From NCBI RefSeq assembly GCF_900110925.1, contig NZ_FOFP01000019.1, positions 25,000-88,999 of the forward strand: a DNA stretch of 64,000 nt. The letters run 5' to 3'. Shown here in pieces: positions 42,819-51,609 of this stretch; the stretch's first letter is position 1, and each line of letters begins with the position of its first letter. The notes below the pieces were generated by a model. It saw only the letters and a list, made by a program, of their open reading frames with translations. It was not told where the DNA came from and searched no databases. Made by a program: the position numbers and the translations under genes. This DNA comes from Pseudomonas cuatrocienegasensis. GTDB taxonomy: Bacteria; Pseudomonadota; Gammaproteobacteria; Pseudomonadales; Pseudomonadaceae.

Positions 42819-43697
42819 TCTCGCATTGTCACTGTCGCCGTAACCCAGATGGCCTGCTCCTGGGATCGCACCGCCAACCTCGCCAAGGCCGAACAGCTGG
42901 TTCGCGACGCAGCGGCTCAGGGCGCGCAGATCGTCCTGCTGCAGGAACTGTTTGAAACGCCCTACTTCTGCCAGAAACCCAATGCCGACTACCTGCTGCT
43001 GGCCACCGCCGCCGAGGAAAACCCGGCGATCCAGCATTTCCAGGCGCTGGCCAAGGAACTGCAAGTGGTACTGCCGATCAGTTTTTTCGAGCGCGCAGGC
43101 CGCGCCCGCTTCAACAGCATCGCCATCATTGATGCCGATGGCAGCAACCTCGGGATTTATCGGAAAAGCCACATCCCGGATGGCCCCGGCTATCACGAGA
43201 AGTACTACTTCAACCCGGGCGATACCGGCTTCAAGGTCTGGACAACCCGCTACGCCAAGATCGGCGTGGGTATCTGTTGGGACCAGTGGTTTCCTGAAAG
43301 TGCCCGGTGCATGGCCCTGCAGGGCGCCGAGCTGCTGCTTTACCCGACAGCCATTGGCAGCGAGCCCCACGATCCACAGATCAACTCTCGAGACCAATGG
43401 CAGCGCGTGCAACAAGGCCACGCCGGTGGCAACCTGATACCGCTGATCGCCAGCAATCGCATCGGGCTCGAGGAACAGGACGGTTCAGCGATCACATTCT
43501 ATGGTTCCTCGTTTATCGCCAACGCCTTTGGCGAAAAGGTCGAAGAGCTGAGCCAGACCGAAGAAGGGGTGCGGGTCCACCGCTTCGACCTGAACGCACT
43601 GGAAAAAACCCGCAGCGCCTGGGGTGTGTTCCGCGACCGCAGGCCAAACCTATACTGGCCGCTCGCGACACTCGACGGCGACACCGCCTCGCAATGA
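42819..43697 (+). CDS. aguB: N-carbamoylputrescine amidase
   Basis: Nitrilase-superfamily enzyme, 292 residues from the ATG at 42819 (GAGGTG upstream), hydrolysing N-carbamoylputrescine to putrescine, CO2 and ammonia. The catalytic triad is visible as Glu in LLQELFETPYF (about 44), Lys in YRKSHIPDGPGY (about 121) and Cys in GVGICWDQWFPE (about 158). The product enters the Spu pathway encoded next door. Followed by aguA. Confidence 0.96.
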   Translation, partial: SRIVTVAVTQMACSWDRTANLAKAEQLVRDAAAQGAQIVLLQELFETPYFCQKPNADYLLLATAAEENPAIQHFQALAKELQVVLPISFFERAGRARFNSIAIIDADGSNLGIYRKSHIPDGPGYHEKYYFNPGDTGFKVWTTRYAKIGVGICWDQWFPESARCMALQGAELLLYPTAIGSEPHDPQINSRDQWQRVQQGHAGGNLIPLIASNRIGLEEQDGSAITFYGSSFIANAFGEKVEELSQTEEGVRVHRFDLNALEKTRSAWGVFRDRRPNLYWPLATLDGDTASQ

Positions 43698-43749
43698 CTG
43701 CACACCTGCGGGCGCGCTGAACGTGCCTTGCCCTCCAGATATTTTTACC

Positions 43750-43772
43750 GGTGCGCGCAGCGCACCCTACGG
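43750..43772. repeat. Single REP-like half copy between aguB and aguA
   Basis: GGTGCGCGCAGCGCACCCTACGG matches the arms at 15329-15389. It is itself partly palindromic (GTGCGC/GCGCAC) and ends 9 bases before the aguA ATG, so it overlaps the ribosome-binding region of aguA. Confidence 0.75.
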
Positions 43773-43781
43773 AAACGAGCC

Positions 43782-44879
43782 ATGACCAACCTGAGCACTA
43801 CCCCCCGCGCCGACGGTTTCCATATGCCCGCCGAATGGGCGCCTCACAGCCAAACCTGGATGGTCTGGCCCGAGCGACCGGACAACTGGCGCCTGGGCGG
43901 CAAACCCGCACAGGCCGCCTTCACCGCCGTAGCCAAGGCGATTGCCCGCTTTGAACCGGTAACGGTCTGCGTCAGCGCCAGCCAGTACGAAAATGCCCGT
44001 CAGCGCCTGGACATGCCGAACATCCGCCTGGTCGAGATGAGCACCGATGACGCTTGGGTGCGCGATACCGGCCCGACCTTCGTGGTCAATGCCCGGGGCG
44101 ACCTGCGCGGTGTGGATTGGGCGTTCAATGCCTGGGGCGGTTTCGAGGGTGGCCTGTACTGGCCATGGAACCGTGATGCACAGGTCGCCAGCAAGATTCT
44201 TGAGATCGAGCGCACACCGCGCTACCACACCGAAGGTTTTGTGCTCGAGGGCGGCTCCATCCATGTCGACGGCGAAGGCACCCTGATCACCACCGAGGAA
44301 TGCCTGCTCAACCACAACCGCAACCCGCACCTGAGCCGCGAGCAGATCGAAGCCGTGCTGCGCGAGCACCTGGCAGTGGACAGCATCATCTGGCTGCCGG
44401 ATGGCCTGTACAACGACGAAACCGACGGTCATGTGGATAACTTCTGCTGCTACGTGCGCCCTGGCGAAGTGCTGCTGGCCTGGACCGACGACCCGAGCAA
44501 CCCCAACTACCCACGCTGCCAAGCGGCAATGAGGGTGCTGGAGCACGCTCGCGACGCCAAAGGCCGGCAACTGATCGTGCACAAGATGCCGATCCCCGGC
44601 CCGCTGCACGCCACCGCCGAAGAGTGCGCCGGCGTCGACCTGGTTGCCGGCAGCCAGGAGCGCAGTCCCGACGTGCGCCTGGCTGGCTCTTACGTAAACT
44701 TTCTGATCGTCAATGGCGGCATCATCGCGCCGCGCTTCGATGACCCGCTGGACGCCGAAGCCGAAGCGATCCTGCAGCGCCTGTTCCCCGAGCATGAGGT
44801 GGTCATGGTCCCCGGCCGCGAGATCCTGCTGGGTGGCGGCAATATCCACTGCATCACCCAGCAGCAACCGGCGGCCTGA
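43782..44879 (+). CDS. aguA: Agmatine deiminase
   Basis: Converts agmatine to N-carbamoylputrescine and ammonia. 365 residues from the ATG at 43782. Peptidylarginine-deiminase fold: FHMPAEWAPHSQTWMVWPE at the start, DDAWVRDTGPTF (catalytic Asp region, about 90), GGSIHVDGEGT, DGHVDNFC (catalytic His/Asp) and the nucleophile Cys in LLGGGNIHCITQQ (about 357). Downstream of aguB. The ribosome site is weak and abuts a repeat, which may reduce translation. Confidence 0.96.
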   Translation: MTNLSTTPRADGFHMPAEWAPHSQTWMVWPERPDNWRLGGKPAQAAFTAVAKAIARFEPVTVCVSASQYENARQRLDMPNIRLVEMSTDDAWVRDTGPTFVVNARGDLRGVDWAFNAWGGFEGGLYWPWNRDAQVASKILEIERTPRYHTEGFVLEGGSIHVDGEGTLITTEECLLNHNRNPHLSREQIEAVLREHLAVDSIIWLPDGLYNDETDGHVDNFCCYVRPGEVLLAWTDDPSNPNYPRCQAAMRVLEHARDAKGRQLIVHKMPIPGPLHATAEECAGVDLVAGSQERSPDVRLAGSYVNFLIVNGGIIAPRFDDPLDAEAEAILQRLFPEHEVVMVPGREILLGGGNIHCITQQQPAA

Positions 44880-44895
44880 CCCTAGCCGCAGAAAT

Positions 44896-44927
44896 AAAAA
44901 AGCCCTGCCAATTGGCAGGGCTTTTTG
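44896..44927. terminator. Bidirectional terminator between aguA and the OprE-like gene
   Basis: AGCCCTGCCAATTGGCAGGGCT at 44901-44922 is a perfect palindrome flanked by AAAAA and TTTTT, so it can terminate the aguBA transcript on the plus strand and the porin transcript on the minus strand. Confidence 0.93.
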
Positions 44928-44971
44928 CATCTGGCGTCCCGGCAGGATGCAACTGCCGGGGAGTCAGAGCC

Positions 44972-46333
44972 TTACAGCAGCGGGATGCTGTAGCTGACGA
45001 TCAGGCGGTTTTGATCAATATCAGAGCTCGCTACTTCGGAGCGCATGGAAGCATTGCGCCAGGCGAAGCCCATACCCTTCAAAGTACCTTCCTGCAGCAC
45101 GTAGCTAACGGTCAGGTCGCGCTCCCACTCTTTCAGGTCGCCAGTGGCCGACTTGATGTTATCGCCTTTCATGTACAGCACGTTGGCAGTCAGACCAGGC
45201 ACACCCACTTTGCCGAAGTCGTAACCGTACTGAGTGATCCAGGTACGCTCACCGGCACGGCCGAAGTTACTGATCTGACGATCGGTGATCAGGTAAGTGG
45301 TCGCGCCGCCCTGACCTGGAATGGAGCCCTGGTTCAGCTGGATAAAGTTGCTGTCGCCCGACACCTGCTGGTAGCCGGCGCTCAGTGCGTGACCTTCCAG
45401 GCTGTAGGTGAAGAAAGCACTCCAGGTGCGGTTGTCGACTTCACCGAAGTCAGGATTCGCGCGACCGCCATTCCAAAAACCGCTGCCGATATAGCCATCA
45501 GCGCGACCGGCAGCGCTGCCGTTGTTGCCGTCGGAGCTGGTGTCGAAGTAACGCAGGTCAGACTTCAGCGAACCGGCACCCAAGGCGAGGGTGTGGGTCA
45601 GGCCGAGGAAGTGCTGCTTGTAGAAGTCGTCCAGATTGCCGTAGTAGTACTGCGCCAGCAGATCCTTGTTGATCTTGTAGTCGGCACCGCCGTAGTAGAA
45701 CTTGTTGCTGTCAGCGCCAGCACCGGCGCCGGCGATGGCCAGCGACTCGCTATTGCTGGAAGCACGGCCTTTGGCATGCTCAAGCTGACCAGCAATCAGG
45801 GTCAGGTTGTCGATTTCGTTCGAGGTGATCTGCGCACCCTCGAAGGTTTGCGGAATCAGACGGCCGTCGTTGAACGTTACCACTGGCAGTTTCGGCTGAA
45901 GGGTGCCGATTTGTGCGATGGTCTTGGAATAACGCACTTTACCGGTCAGACCCAGGCTGCTGAACTCATCAACAGCGTTGTTATCACTGTCAACGGGGAA
46001 AAGTGTGCCGTTGCCAGCCGAGCCAGGGGTGCGGCTCTGACCTGCTTTGCCGGCACGACCGCCGCCATCCAGACGAACACCAACCAGGCCCAACGCATCA
46101 ACGCCGAAGCCTACGGTGCCTTCGGTAAAGCCCGATTGCAGGTTCAGTTGAAAGGCCTGCCCCCACTCCTTGTTGCTCGCCGTGTTGGTGTCACGTACAT
46201 CGTTGTTGAAGTAATAGTTACGCAGATCAAGCTTGGCTTTGCTGTCTTCGATGAACGCGGCGTGGACAGCGCTGCTCAGGGACAGGCCCAGGGTGCTGGC
46301 AGCTACGGCTACGGCCAGGGAGGTCTTTCTCAT
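44972..46333 (-). CDS. oprE: OprD-family outer membrane porin (OprE-like)
   Basis: 453 residues from the ATG at 46333 with GGAGA upstream. Signal peptide about 1-24 (SAVHA). An 18-strand OprD-type barrel follows: FIEDSKAKLDLRNYYFNND at the start, the conserved EWGQAFQLNLQSGFTEGTVGFGVDALG, and the C-terminal outer-membrane signature ending in SIPLL. P. aeruginosa OprE sits at the same place beside aguA. Probable role: uptake of amino acids or small acids. A sigma-54-like promoter lies about 290 bases upstream. Confidence 0.92.
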   Translation of the reverse strand: MRKTSLAVAVAASTLGLSLSSAVHAAFIEDSKAKLDLRNYYFNNDVRDTNTASNKEWGQAFQLNLQSGFTEGTVGFGVDALGLVGVRLDGGGRAGKAGQSRTPGSAGNGTLFPVDSDNNAVDEFSSLGLTGKVRYSKTIAQIGTLQPKLPVVTFNDGRLIPQTFEGAQITSNEIDNLTLIAGQLEHAKGRASSNSESLAIAGAGAGADSNKFYYGGADYKINKDLLAQYYYGNLDDFYKQHFLGLTHTLALGAGSLKSDLRYFDTSSDGNNGSAAGRADGYIGSGFWNGGRANPDFGEVDNRTWSAFFTYSLEGHALSAGYQQVSGDSNFIQLNQGSIPGQGGATTYLITDRQISNFGRAGERTWITQYGYDFGKVGVPGLTANVLYMKGDNIKSATGDLKEWERDLTVSYVLQEGTLKGMGFAWRNASMRSEVASSDIDQNRLIVSYSIPLL

Positions 46334-46626
46334 TATGGTTTCTCCAGGTGTGTTAAGGGTGACGCATCGACATGGGCCCGGGCTGAAAGCAGCCATCGGA
46401 AGACCCAGACCGAATTCGGGCGCTCACACAACCGCCCGGCACGCAACACAGTGCGGCCGGCAGGCGGGCAAGCGAAATCAATTCAACACAGCAGAACGCG
46501 TGGGCAAACGGGCAAACAGATGGATAGCCGAGAGGGAAGGCAAACACGGCAGGTGAATGTCATGGCACAGATCTCTTCGTTCTTATTCTTGGTCCGCAGG
46601 GCTGCGGCCAGCATTTAGTCCAAAAT

Positions 46627-46642
46627 AGCAGGTACTGTGCCA
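46627..46642 (-). promoter_or_regulatory. Candidate sigma-54 promoter for the OprE-like porin
   Basis: Read on the minus strand: TGGCAC-AGTAC-CTGCT, matching the -24/-12 consensus TGGCAC-N5-TTGCA/T with the invariant GG and GC 10 bases apart. Start of transcription would be near 46615, giving a leader of about 280 bases before the ATG at 46333. P. aeruginosa oprE has been described as RpoN-dependent. The 459-base gap 46334-46792 otherwise contains only the terminator at 46724-46749 and no gene. Confidence 0.6.
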
Positions 46643-46723
46643 ATCAAACAGATACAAGATGAAAGCGCTCTGGAATGAGGCTTTGGTGTGTGAGCTGCCG
46701 CAGTGAAAGCCAAGGGAGGACGG

Positions 46724-46749
46724 AAAAATAAGCAGAAATCCGCTTATTT
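46724..46749 (-). terminator. Terminator after the diguanylate cyclase gene
   Basis: On the minus strand AAATAAGC and GCTTATTT form an 8-base stem with an 8-base loop, followed by TTCC to give a run of five T. It lies 44 bases downstream of the GGDEF gene. A second weak stem TTTCGC/GCGAAA precedes it. Confidence 0.65.
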
Positions 46750-46792
46750 ATTTCGCAAAAAAGGCGAAAAGCCGCCACTTACCAAAACCTAT

Positions 46793-47764
46793 TCACCCCA
46801 ATACGATGCGGTCCTTGCCTTGGCGCTTGGCTTCGTACATGGCCACATCGGCGCGCCCGAACAAGGTGTCCAGGCTTATGTCATCACCGCGCAAACAGGC
46901 CAACCCCTGGCTCACCGTGATGCCGAAACGACGCGTCTCGTGACTGAAACTCAAGCGCTGGATCTCGCGCTGCAGGCGCTCGGCGATCTGCAGCGCCAGG
47001 CTCTGAGCACAGCCCGGCAGCAGCACTGCAAACTCCTCACCGCCAATGCGCCCGAACAGGTCGCCGCGCCGCAGCACTGAGGTGCCACAGTGGGCCAGCC
47101 GCTGCAGAACCTGGTCGCCCATCTGATGACCATAGCGGTCGTTGATTTGCTTGAAGTCATCCAGGTCGAGCAGCAGAAAAGCCAGTGAACTGCCGTACTG
47201 TCGGGCATGCTCGAACTCGCGCTGCGCACCCTCGAAAAAATGCCGGCGGTTGCTGCTCTGGGTCAGCACATCGGTGGTGGCCAGGCGATGCAACTCGCCT
47301 TCGAGCTGCTTCTTTTCGGTGATGTCTTCGGCAATCCCGACGATGATCGGCGCCTGCCCACTTTCGTTCTGCTGGCTGATAAAGCACTTGTCGCTCAGCC
47401 AGCGCAATTGTCCGTCATTGCGGATAATGCGGTACTCACGCGCTTCAACGGCACCGGTTTCAAGCACCTTGGCCATGCTGTCGGCGGCATACTCGAGATC
47501 GTCGGGGTAAATGCTGTTGCGCCACTCGTCGTAGTCGGCCAGCAACAGGGCCGCAGATCGCCCGAAGACGCGCTCATACGCAGGGCTGACGTAAATGATG
47601 CGCTGCTGCGCCCAGTCGAATGCCCAGAGCACGGCATTGACGCTGCCCAGCAAGGTGCTGAAGAGCTGCTCGCGCTCGCCCAGCCGCGCGGTTTCGGCGC
47701 GGCTGTGCAGTAAAGCCAGGGTCAGGGCTTCGAGCTCGCTCGGAGCATTGCTCGTTTCATCCAT
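46793..47764 (-). CDS. PAS-GGDEF diguanylate cyclase
   Basis: 323 residues from the ATG at 47764 (AGGATGG upstream; an in-frame ATG 4 codons earlier is possible). The N-terminal coiled region leads into a PAS/PAC sensor (about 35-155, NAVLWAFDWAQQRIIYVSPAYERVFG to VGIAEDITEKK) and a C-terminal GGDEF domain. The active site is intact as GGEEF (about 248), and the inhibitory I-site RxxD (RRGD) lies exactly five residues before it. It should make cyclic di-GMP under product inhibition. No membrane segments: cytoplasmic sensor. Confidence 0.93.
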   Translation of the reverse strand: MDETSNAPSELEALTLALLHSRAETARLGEREQLFSTLLGSVNAVLWAFDWAQQRIIYVSPAYERVFGRSAALLLADYDEWRNSIYPDDLEYAADSMAKVLETGAVEAREYRIIRNDGQLRWLSDKCFISQQNESGQAPIIVGIAEDITEKKQLEGELHRLATTDVLTQSSNRRHFFEGAQREFEHARQYGSSLAFLLLDLDDFKQINDRYGHQMGDQVLQRLAHCGTSVLRRGDLFGRIGGEEFAVLLPGCAQSLALQIAERLQREIQRLSFSHETRRFGITVSQGLACLRGDDISLDTLFGRADVAMYEAKRQGKDRIVLG

Positions 47765-47895
47765 TGCAAACGCCATCCTGAAAAAGCACCACGGCCGCCA
47801 TGCGCCGTGGGGTCATCTGAGTACGGTGCTGCCTTGGCCACCTGGCCGAATGCCGACACAAAAAGGTCAGGCGTCCGCTCGGGCATCACCCACAC

Positions 47896-47918
47896 AAAAA
47901 GCCCGCCAAATGGCGGGC
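47896..47918 (-). terminator. Terminator of desA
   Basis: GCCCGCC and GGCGGGC (47901-47918) form a stem preceded on the plus strand by AAAAA, giving a T-run on the minus strand about 75 bases downstream of the desA stop. Confidence 0.8.
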
Positions 47919-47992
47919 TCATGCATTGTTATTTGGAGCTTTCAGAAGACCATGCATTCACCGCCGGGTTCCCCGGCCGACGAAGCACTGCC

Positions 47993-49180
47993 TCAGGTGG
48001 CGCTGACAGGACGCAGCGAATAAGTCTTGAGCTGGGCAGCAAAGTCATGCAGCGACTGAATGCCACTGGCTTCTGCCTCGTGAACCCACTGCTTGATGGC
48101 TTCGAGCATCTCATGCCCGTTGGAGCTGGTCCGGGCCCAGATCTGCTGCAGCGCCAGGCGCTTCTCGTAGATCACCTTGAGCGCCTGGCTTTGCGCGAGC
48201 ATATCGTCGATATGCTGCTGCTGTTGATCCTGTAGCAGGCTCGGCTCACGGGAAAGCAGGCGCTTGGCGCGACGGAACTGGTGACGCACCGAGGCATCCG
48301 CCTTGGCCAGTTCCTGAGCGACCAACGGCTTGATCACCAGCGCGCGGTACTGCGCCATGATCTGAAAGCGGTTGTTGAGAATCGCCATGGCGGTGTCCAT
48401 ATCCAGGTTGCGCTTGCCCTCCACCCGATGAGCGATGGGCGCTACGCGCTGGACTTTGGCCAGACCGAAGAAGCTGAACACTTTGATCCAGGCCCAGCCC
48501 ATGTCGAATTCCCAGGGCTTGACCGACAGCTTGGCCGAATTCGGGTAAGTGTGGTGGTTGTTGTGCAGCTCCTCGCCACCAATCAGGATGCCCCAGGGCA
48601 GCAGATTGGTCGCCGCATCGCGGCACTCAAAGTTGCGATAACCCACCGCGTGGCCCAGGCCGTTGATCACGCCCGCTGCCCACACCGGAATCCACATCAT
48701 CTGCACGGCCCAGATGGTGATACCAGCGGCACCGAACAGCGCGAGATCGATCACCGCCATCAGGGTCACACCGCCGATAGGGAAGCGCGAGTAGAGGTTG
48801 CGCTCGATCCAGTCTTCCGGGCAATTCTTGCCGTAGATACGCAGCGTATCGGGATTCTTCGCCTCTTCAGCGTACAATTCCGCCCCTTTGCGCAGAACCG
48901 TGCTCAGGCCCTTGACCACCGGGCTGTGCGGGTCATCGACGGTTTCACATTTGGCGTGGTGTTTGCGGTGGATGGCGGTCCACTCGCGGGTGTTCTGCGC
49001 CGTGGTCAACCACAGCCAGAACCGGAAAAAGTGCTTGAGCGCCGGATGCAGTTCCAGGGCGCGGTGCGCGGAGTAGCGGTGCAGGTAGACCGTGACGCCG
49101 ACAATGGTGATATGCGTCATCACCAGGGTGACCACGACCAGTTGCCAGACCGAGAGGTCAAGGAGACCGTTGTACCACAT
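47993..49180 (-). CDS. desA: Fatty acid desaturase, DesA type
   Basis: 395-residue membrane-bound desaturase introducing a double bond in acyl chains of membrane phospholipids. The three di-iron histidine boxes are HRYSAHR (about 34), HRKHH (about 71) and HNNHHTYP (about 204). Four hydrophobic segments surround them. The C-terminal 140 residues are a charged helical extension (QDQQQQHIDDM) also present in Pseudomonas DesA. Expected role: aerobic control of membrane fluidity. Divergent from the GGDEF-EAL gene. Confidence 0.94.
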   Translation of the reverse strand: MWYNGLLDLSVWQLVVVTLVMTHITIVGVTVYLHRYSAHRALELHPALKHFFRFWLWLTTAQNTREWTAIHRKHHAKCETVDDPHSPVVKGLSTVLRKGAELYAEEAKNPDTLRIYGKNCPEDWIERNLYSRFPIGGVTLMAVIDLALFGAAGITIWAVQMMWIPVWAAGVINGLGHAVGYRNFECRDAATNLLPWGILIGGEELHNNHHTYPNSAKLSVKPWEFDMGWAWIKVFSFFGLAKVQRVAPIAHRVEGKRNLDMDTAMAILNNRFQIMAQYRALVIKPLVAQELAKADASVRHQFRRAKRLLSREPSLLQDQQQQHIDDMLAQSQALKVIYEKRLALQQIWARTSSNGHEMLEAIKQWVHEAEASGIQSLHDFAAQLKTYSLRPVSAT

Positions 49181-49350
49181 GGATGTCTAGTGCCTCTTGT
49201 GGAGTAAGACGCGGCGTGTCCTACAAAAATGGCCGCCCCTGCATTATCACCAAGCCGGGACAGAAAACCAGTTGCTCTTTTGGCTAAGAATGTTTCACCC
49301 GTGCAGGTTCGTGTACTGTTCGGCCCCCTAACCCGAGATGGAACCCCCTA

Positions 49351-51609
49351 ATGGGCTTACGCCTGGGCGCCTTGCGCCTGTCCCTGCTCTACATGCTGGT
49401 GGCCGGACTCTGGGTCCTGTTCAGCGACGGATGGTTGACTCACCTCGGGCTACCCAATGCCCAGATTGAGCGCCTGCAACTGTTCAAGGGACTCGGCTTC
49501 GTCGTGCTCACAGCGCTGCTGCTGTACCTGATTCTGCGTACCCATGCCCACCTGCAAGCGCGCAGCCAGCAGGCATTGAGCCGTAGCGAGGAGCGCTTGA
49601 GCCTGGCCCTGGAGTCTGCCGAGAGCGGTCTGTGGGACTGGGATTTACATCAGCATAGCCTGTACTTCTCGCCGCGCTACGCCAGCATGCTGGGTCTCGA
49701 CCCCGTGGACCTGGGCAGCAGCCAGGAAACATGGCTGCAGCGCCTGCACCCCGATGACCGGCCAGGCTACGAAGCGGCGCTGCAGGCGGCCCTGGCCGCC
49801 CCGCAGACGACGATGTACGAAAATCTCTTTCGCCTGCGCCATCGCGATGGCAGTTACCGCTGGATCCAGGCCCGCGGCCGCCTGCAGCTCGATAGGGCGG
49901 GCCAGGCCCGGCGCTTTATCGGCACGGCAAGCGATGTCACCCAACGGCGCGCCGACGAGGACAGCCTGCGCCAGGCGGCAGCCGTGTTCGAGGCCACTCA
50001 GGAGGGCGTGCTGGTCACTGACGCCCAACACCGCATCGTGCACATCAATCCGGCTTTCAGCCGCATCACCGGCTACAGCGAGGCGCAGATTCTCGGCCAG
50101 GACCCCAGCCTGCTGAAATCCGGCCGCCATGACAGCGCCTTCTACGCCAACATGTGGCAGATGCTGCGTAACCAGGGCGGCTGGAGTGGGGAGATCTGGA
50201 ACCGCAGGCGCAACGGCGAGATTTACCCGCAGTGGCAGTGCATTCGCGCGATCCACGATGAAACCGGCGCGATTCGTCATTATGTCGCGGTGTTTTCCGA
50301 CATCACCGCACTCAAACGCTCGCAGCGCGAACTCGACTACCTGGCCCACCACGATCCGCTGACCAACCTGCCCAATCGCCTGCTGTTCACCGAGCGGGTC
50401 GAGCATGCGCTGGAGCGCGCGCGCCGCGAGCAGCTCAATGGCGCCGTATTGCTGATCGACCTCGATCACTTCAAGCACATCAACGAAAGCCTGGGGCATA
50501 ACATCGGCGACCTGCTGCTCAAGGCCGTCGGCGACCGCCTGACGGGCCTGCTCGATGCGCGCATGACCTTGGCGCGACTGGGCGGCGACGAGTTTGGCCT
50601 GCTCTGCGAATCCGGCCTCGAGGCCGAGCAAACCGCCGACCTGGCGCAGCAGGTGCTCGACAGTTTCCACGCGCCCTTCGCGGTTGTCGACCAGGAACTG
50701 TTTATCACCGCCAGCCTGGGCATTGGCCTGTTCAGCGACGACGCCGAAACCGTCGAGCAGATCCTGCGCAACGTCGACTCGGCACTGTTCAAGGCCAAGA
50801 GCAGTGGCCGCGAAACATTCGCCTTCTATGCTCAGGAATTGACCGAGCATGCGCGCCAGCGCGTGCAACTGGTCAGTGCCCTGCGCCATGCCCTCGACCT
50901 GCAGGAGCTGCGCGTGCACTACCAGCCGCTGATCGACCTGGCGGACGGCAGCATGGTCGGGGTGGAAGCCCTGGTGCGCTGGCAACACCCGCAGCGCGGC
51001 CTGGTGCCCCCTGGCGAATTCATCCCGATTGCCGAGGAAAGCGGCCTGATCAGCGCCATCGACACCTGGGTGCTGCAGCAGGCGTGCGAGCAGATGGTGG
51101 CCTGGCAGCGCGCCGGCAGCCGCTTGAAGTTCGTCGCGGTGAACGTCTCCAGCCGGCTGTTCTGCCGCGACCTGCTCGACCATCAGGTGGCTCAGGTGCT
51201 GGCACAAACCGGCCTGGCACCTGCCTGCCTGGAGCTGGAAGTCACCGAAAGCGCAGTGATGGTCAACCCGGACGCCGCCCAGGGCCTGCTCGAACGCCTG
51301 CGCAACCTCGGCGTGCGCCTGGCGATCGATGACTTCGGTACCGGCTACAGCTCGCTGGCGCGACTAAAGCGCTTACCTGTGCACAAGCTCAAGCTGGACC
51401 AGAGCTTCGTCCGTGGCCTGCCCCACGACGAGGACGACATCGCTATCAGCCGCGCAGTGATTGCGCTGGGGCATAGCCTGAAGATGAAGGTGCTCGCCGA
51501 AGGGATCGAACACCCCGACCAGGCGGCGTTTCTCAAGGCGCTGGGCTGCGATTTCGGCCAGGGCTACCACTTCGGCCGCCCGGCCCCGCAACTGCCGGAC
51601 GAGGCCTGA
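49351..51609 (+). CDS. Membrane PAS-PAS-GGDEF-EAL cyclic di-GMP enzyme
   Basis: 752 residues. Two N-terminal membrane segments (about 8-27 and 40-62), two PAS/PAC domains (about 75-200 and 205-320), GGDEF (about 330-490) and EAL (about 505-745). The GGDEF motif is intact (LARLGGDEFG) but no RxxD I-site precedes it. EAL keeps its catalytic set: EALVRW, the Asn of VNVSSR, ELEVTES, IDDFGTGYSS, the Lys of KLKLDQSF, and E/Q in LAEGIE and GQGYHFGRP. It is therefore probably mainly a phosphodiesterase. It corresponds to P. aeruginosa PA0285 by position. It ends one base before the cysW stop codon. Confidence 0.94.
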   Translation: MGLRLGALRLSLLYMLVAGLWVLFSDGWLTHLGLPNAQIERLQLFKGLGFVVLTALLLYLILRTHAHLQARSQQALSRSEERLSLALESAESGLWDWDLHQHSLYFSPRYASMLGLDPVDLGSSQETWLQRLHPDDRPGYEAALQAALAAPQTTMYENLFRLRHRDGSYRWIQARGRLQLDRAGQARRFIGTASDVTQRRADEDSLRQAAAVFEATQEGVLVTDAQHRIVHINPAFSRITGYSEAQILGQDPSLLKSGRHDSAFYANMWQMLRNQGGWSGEIWNRRRNGEIYPQWQCIRAIHDETGAIRHYVAVFSDITALKRSQRELDYLAHHDPLTNLPNRLLFTERVEHALERARREQLNGAVLLIDLDHFKHINESLGHNIGDLLLKAVGDRLTGLLDARMTLARLGGDEFGLLCESGLEAEQTADLAQQVLDSFHAPFAVVDQELFITASLGIGLFSDDAETVEQILRNVDSALFKAKSSGRETFAFYAQELTEHARQRVQLVSALRHALDLQELRVHYQPLIDLADGSMVGVEALVRWQHPQRGLVPPGEFIPIAEESGLISAIDTWVLQQACEQMVAWQRAGSRLKFVAVNVSSRLFCRDLLDHQVAQVLAQTGLAPACLELEVTESAVMVNPDAAQGLLERLRNLGVRLAIDDFGTGYSSLARLKRLPVHKLKLDQSFVRGLPHDEDDIAISRAVIALGHSLKMKVLAEGIEHPDQAAFLKALGCDFGQGYHFGRPAPQLPDEA

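Noticed and set aside
46703..47080. Lys-rich 125-codon plus-strand frame in the gap upstream of the porin
   Set aside because: Most of it is antisense to the GGDEF gene, and its start overlaps the terminator hairpin at 46724-46749; no ribosome site.
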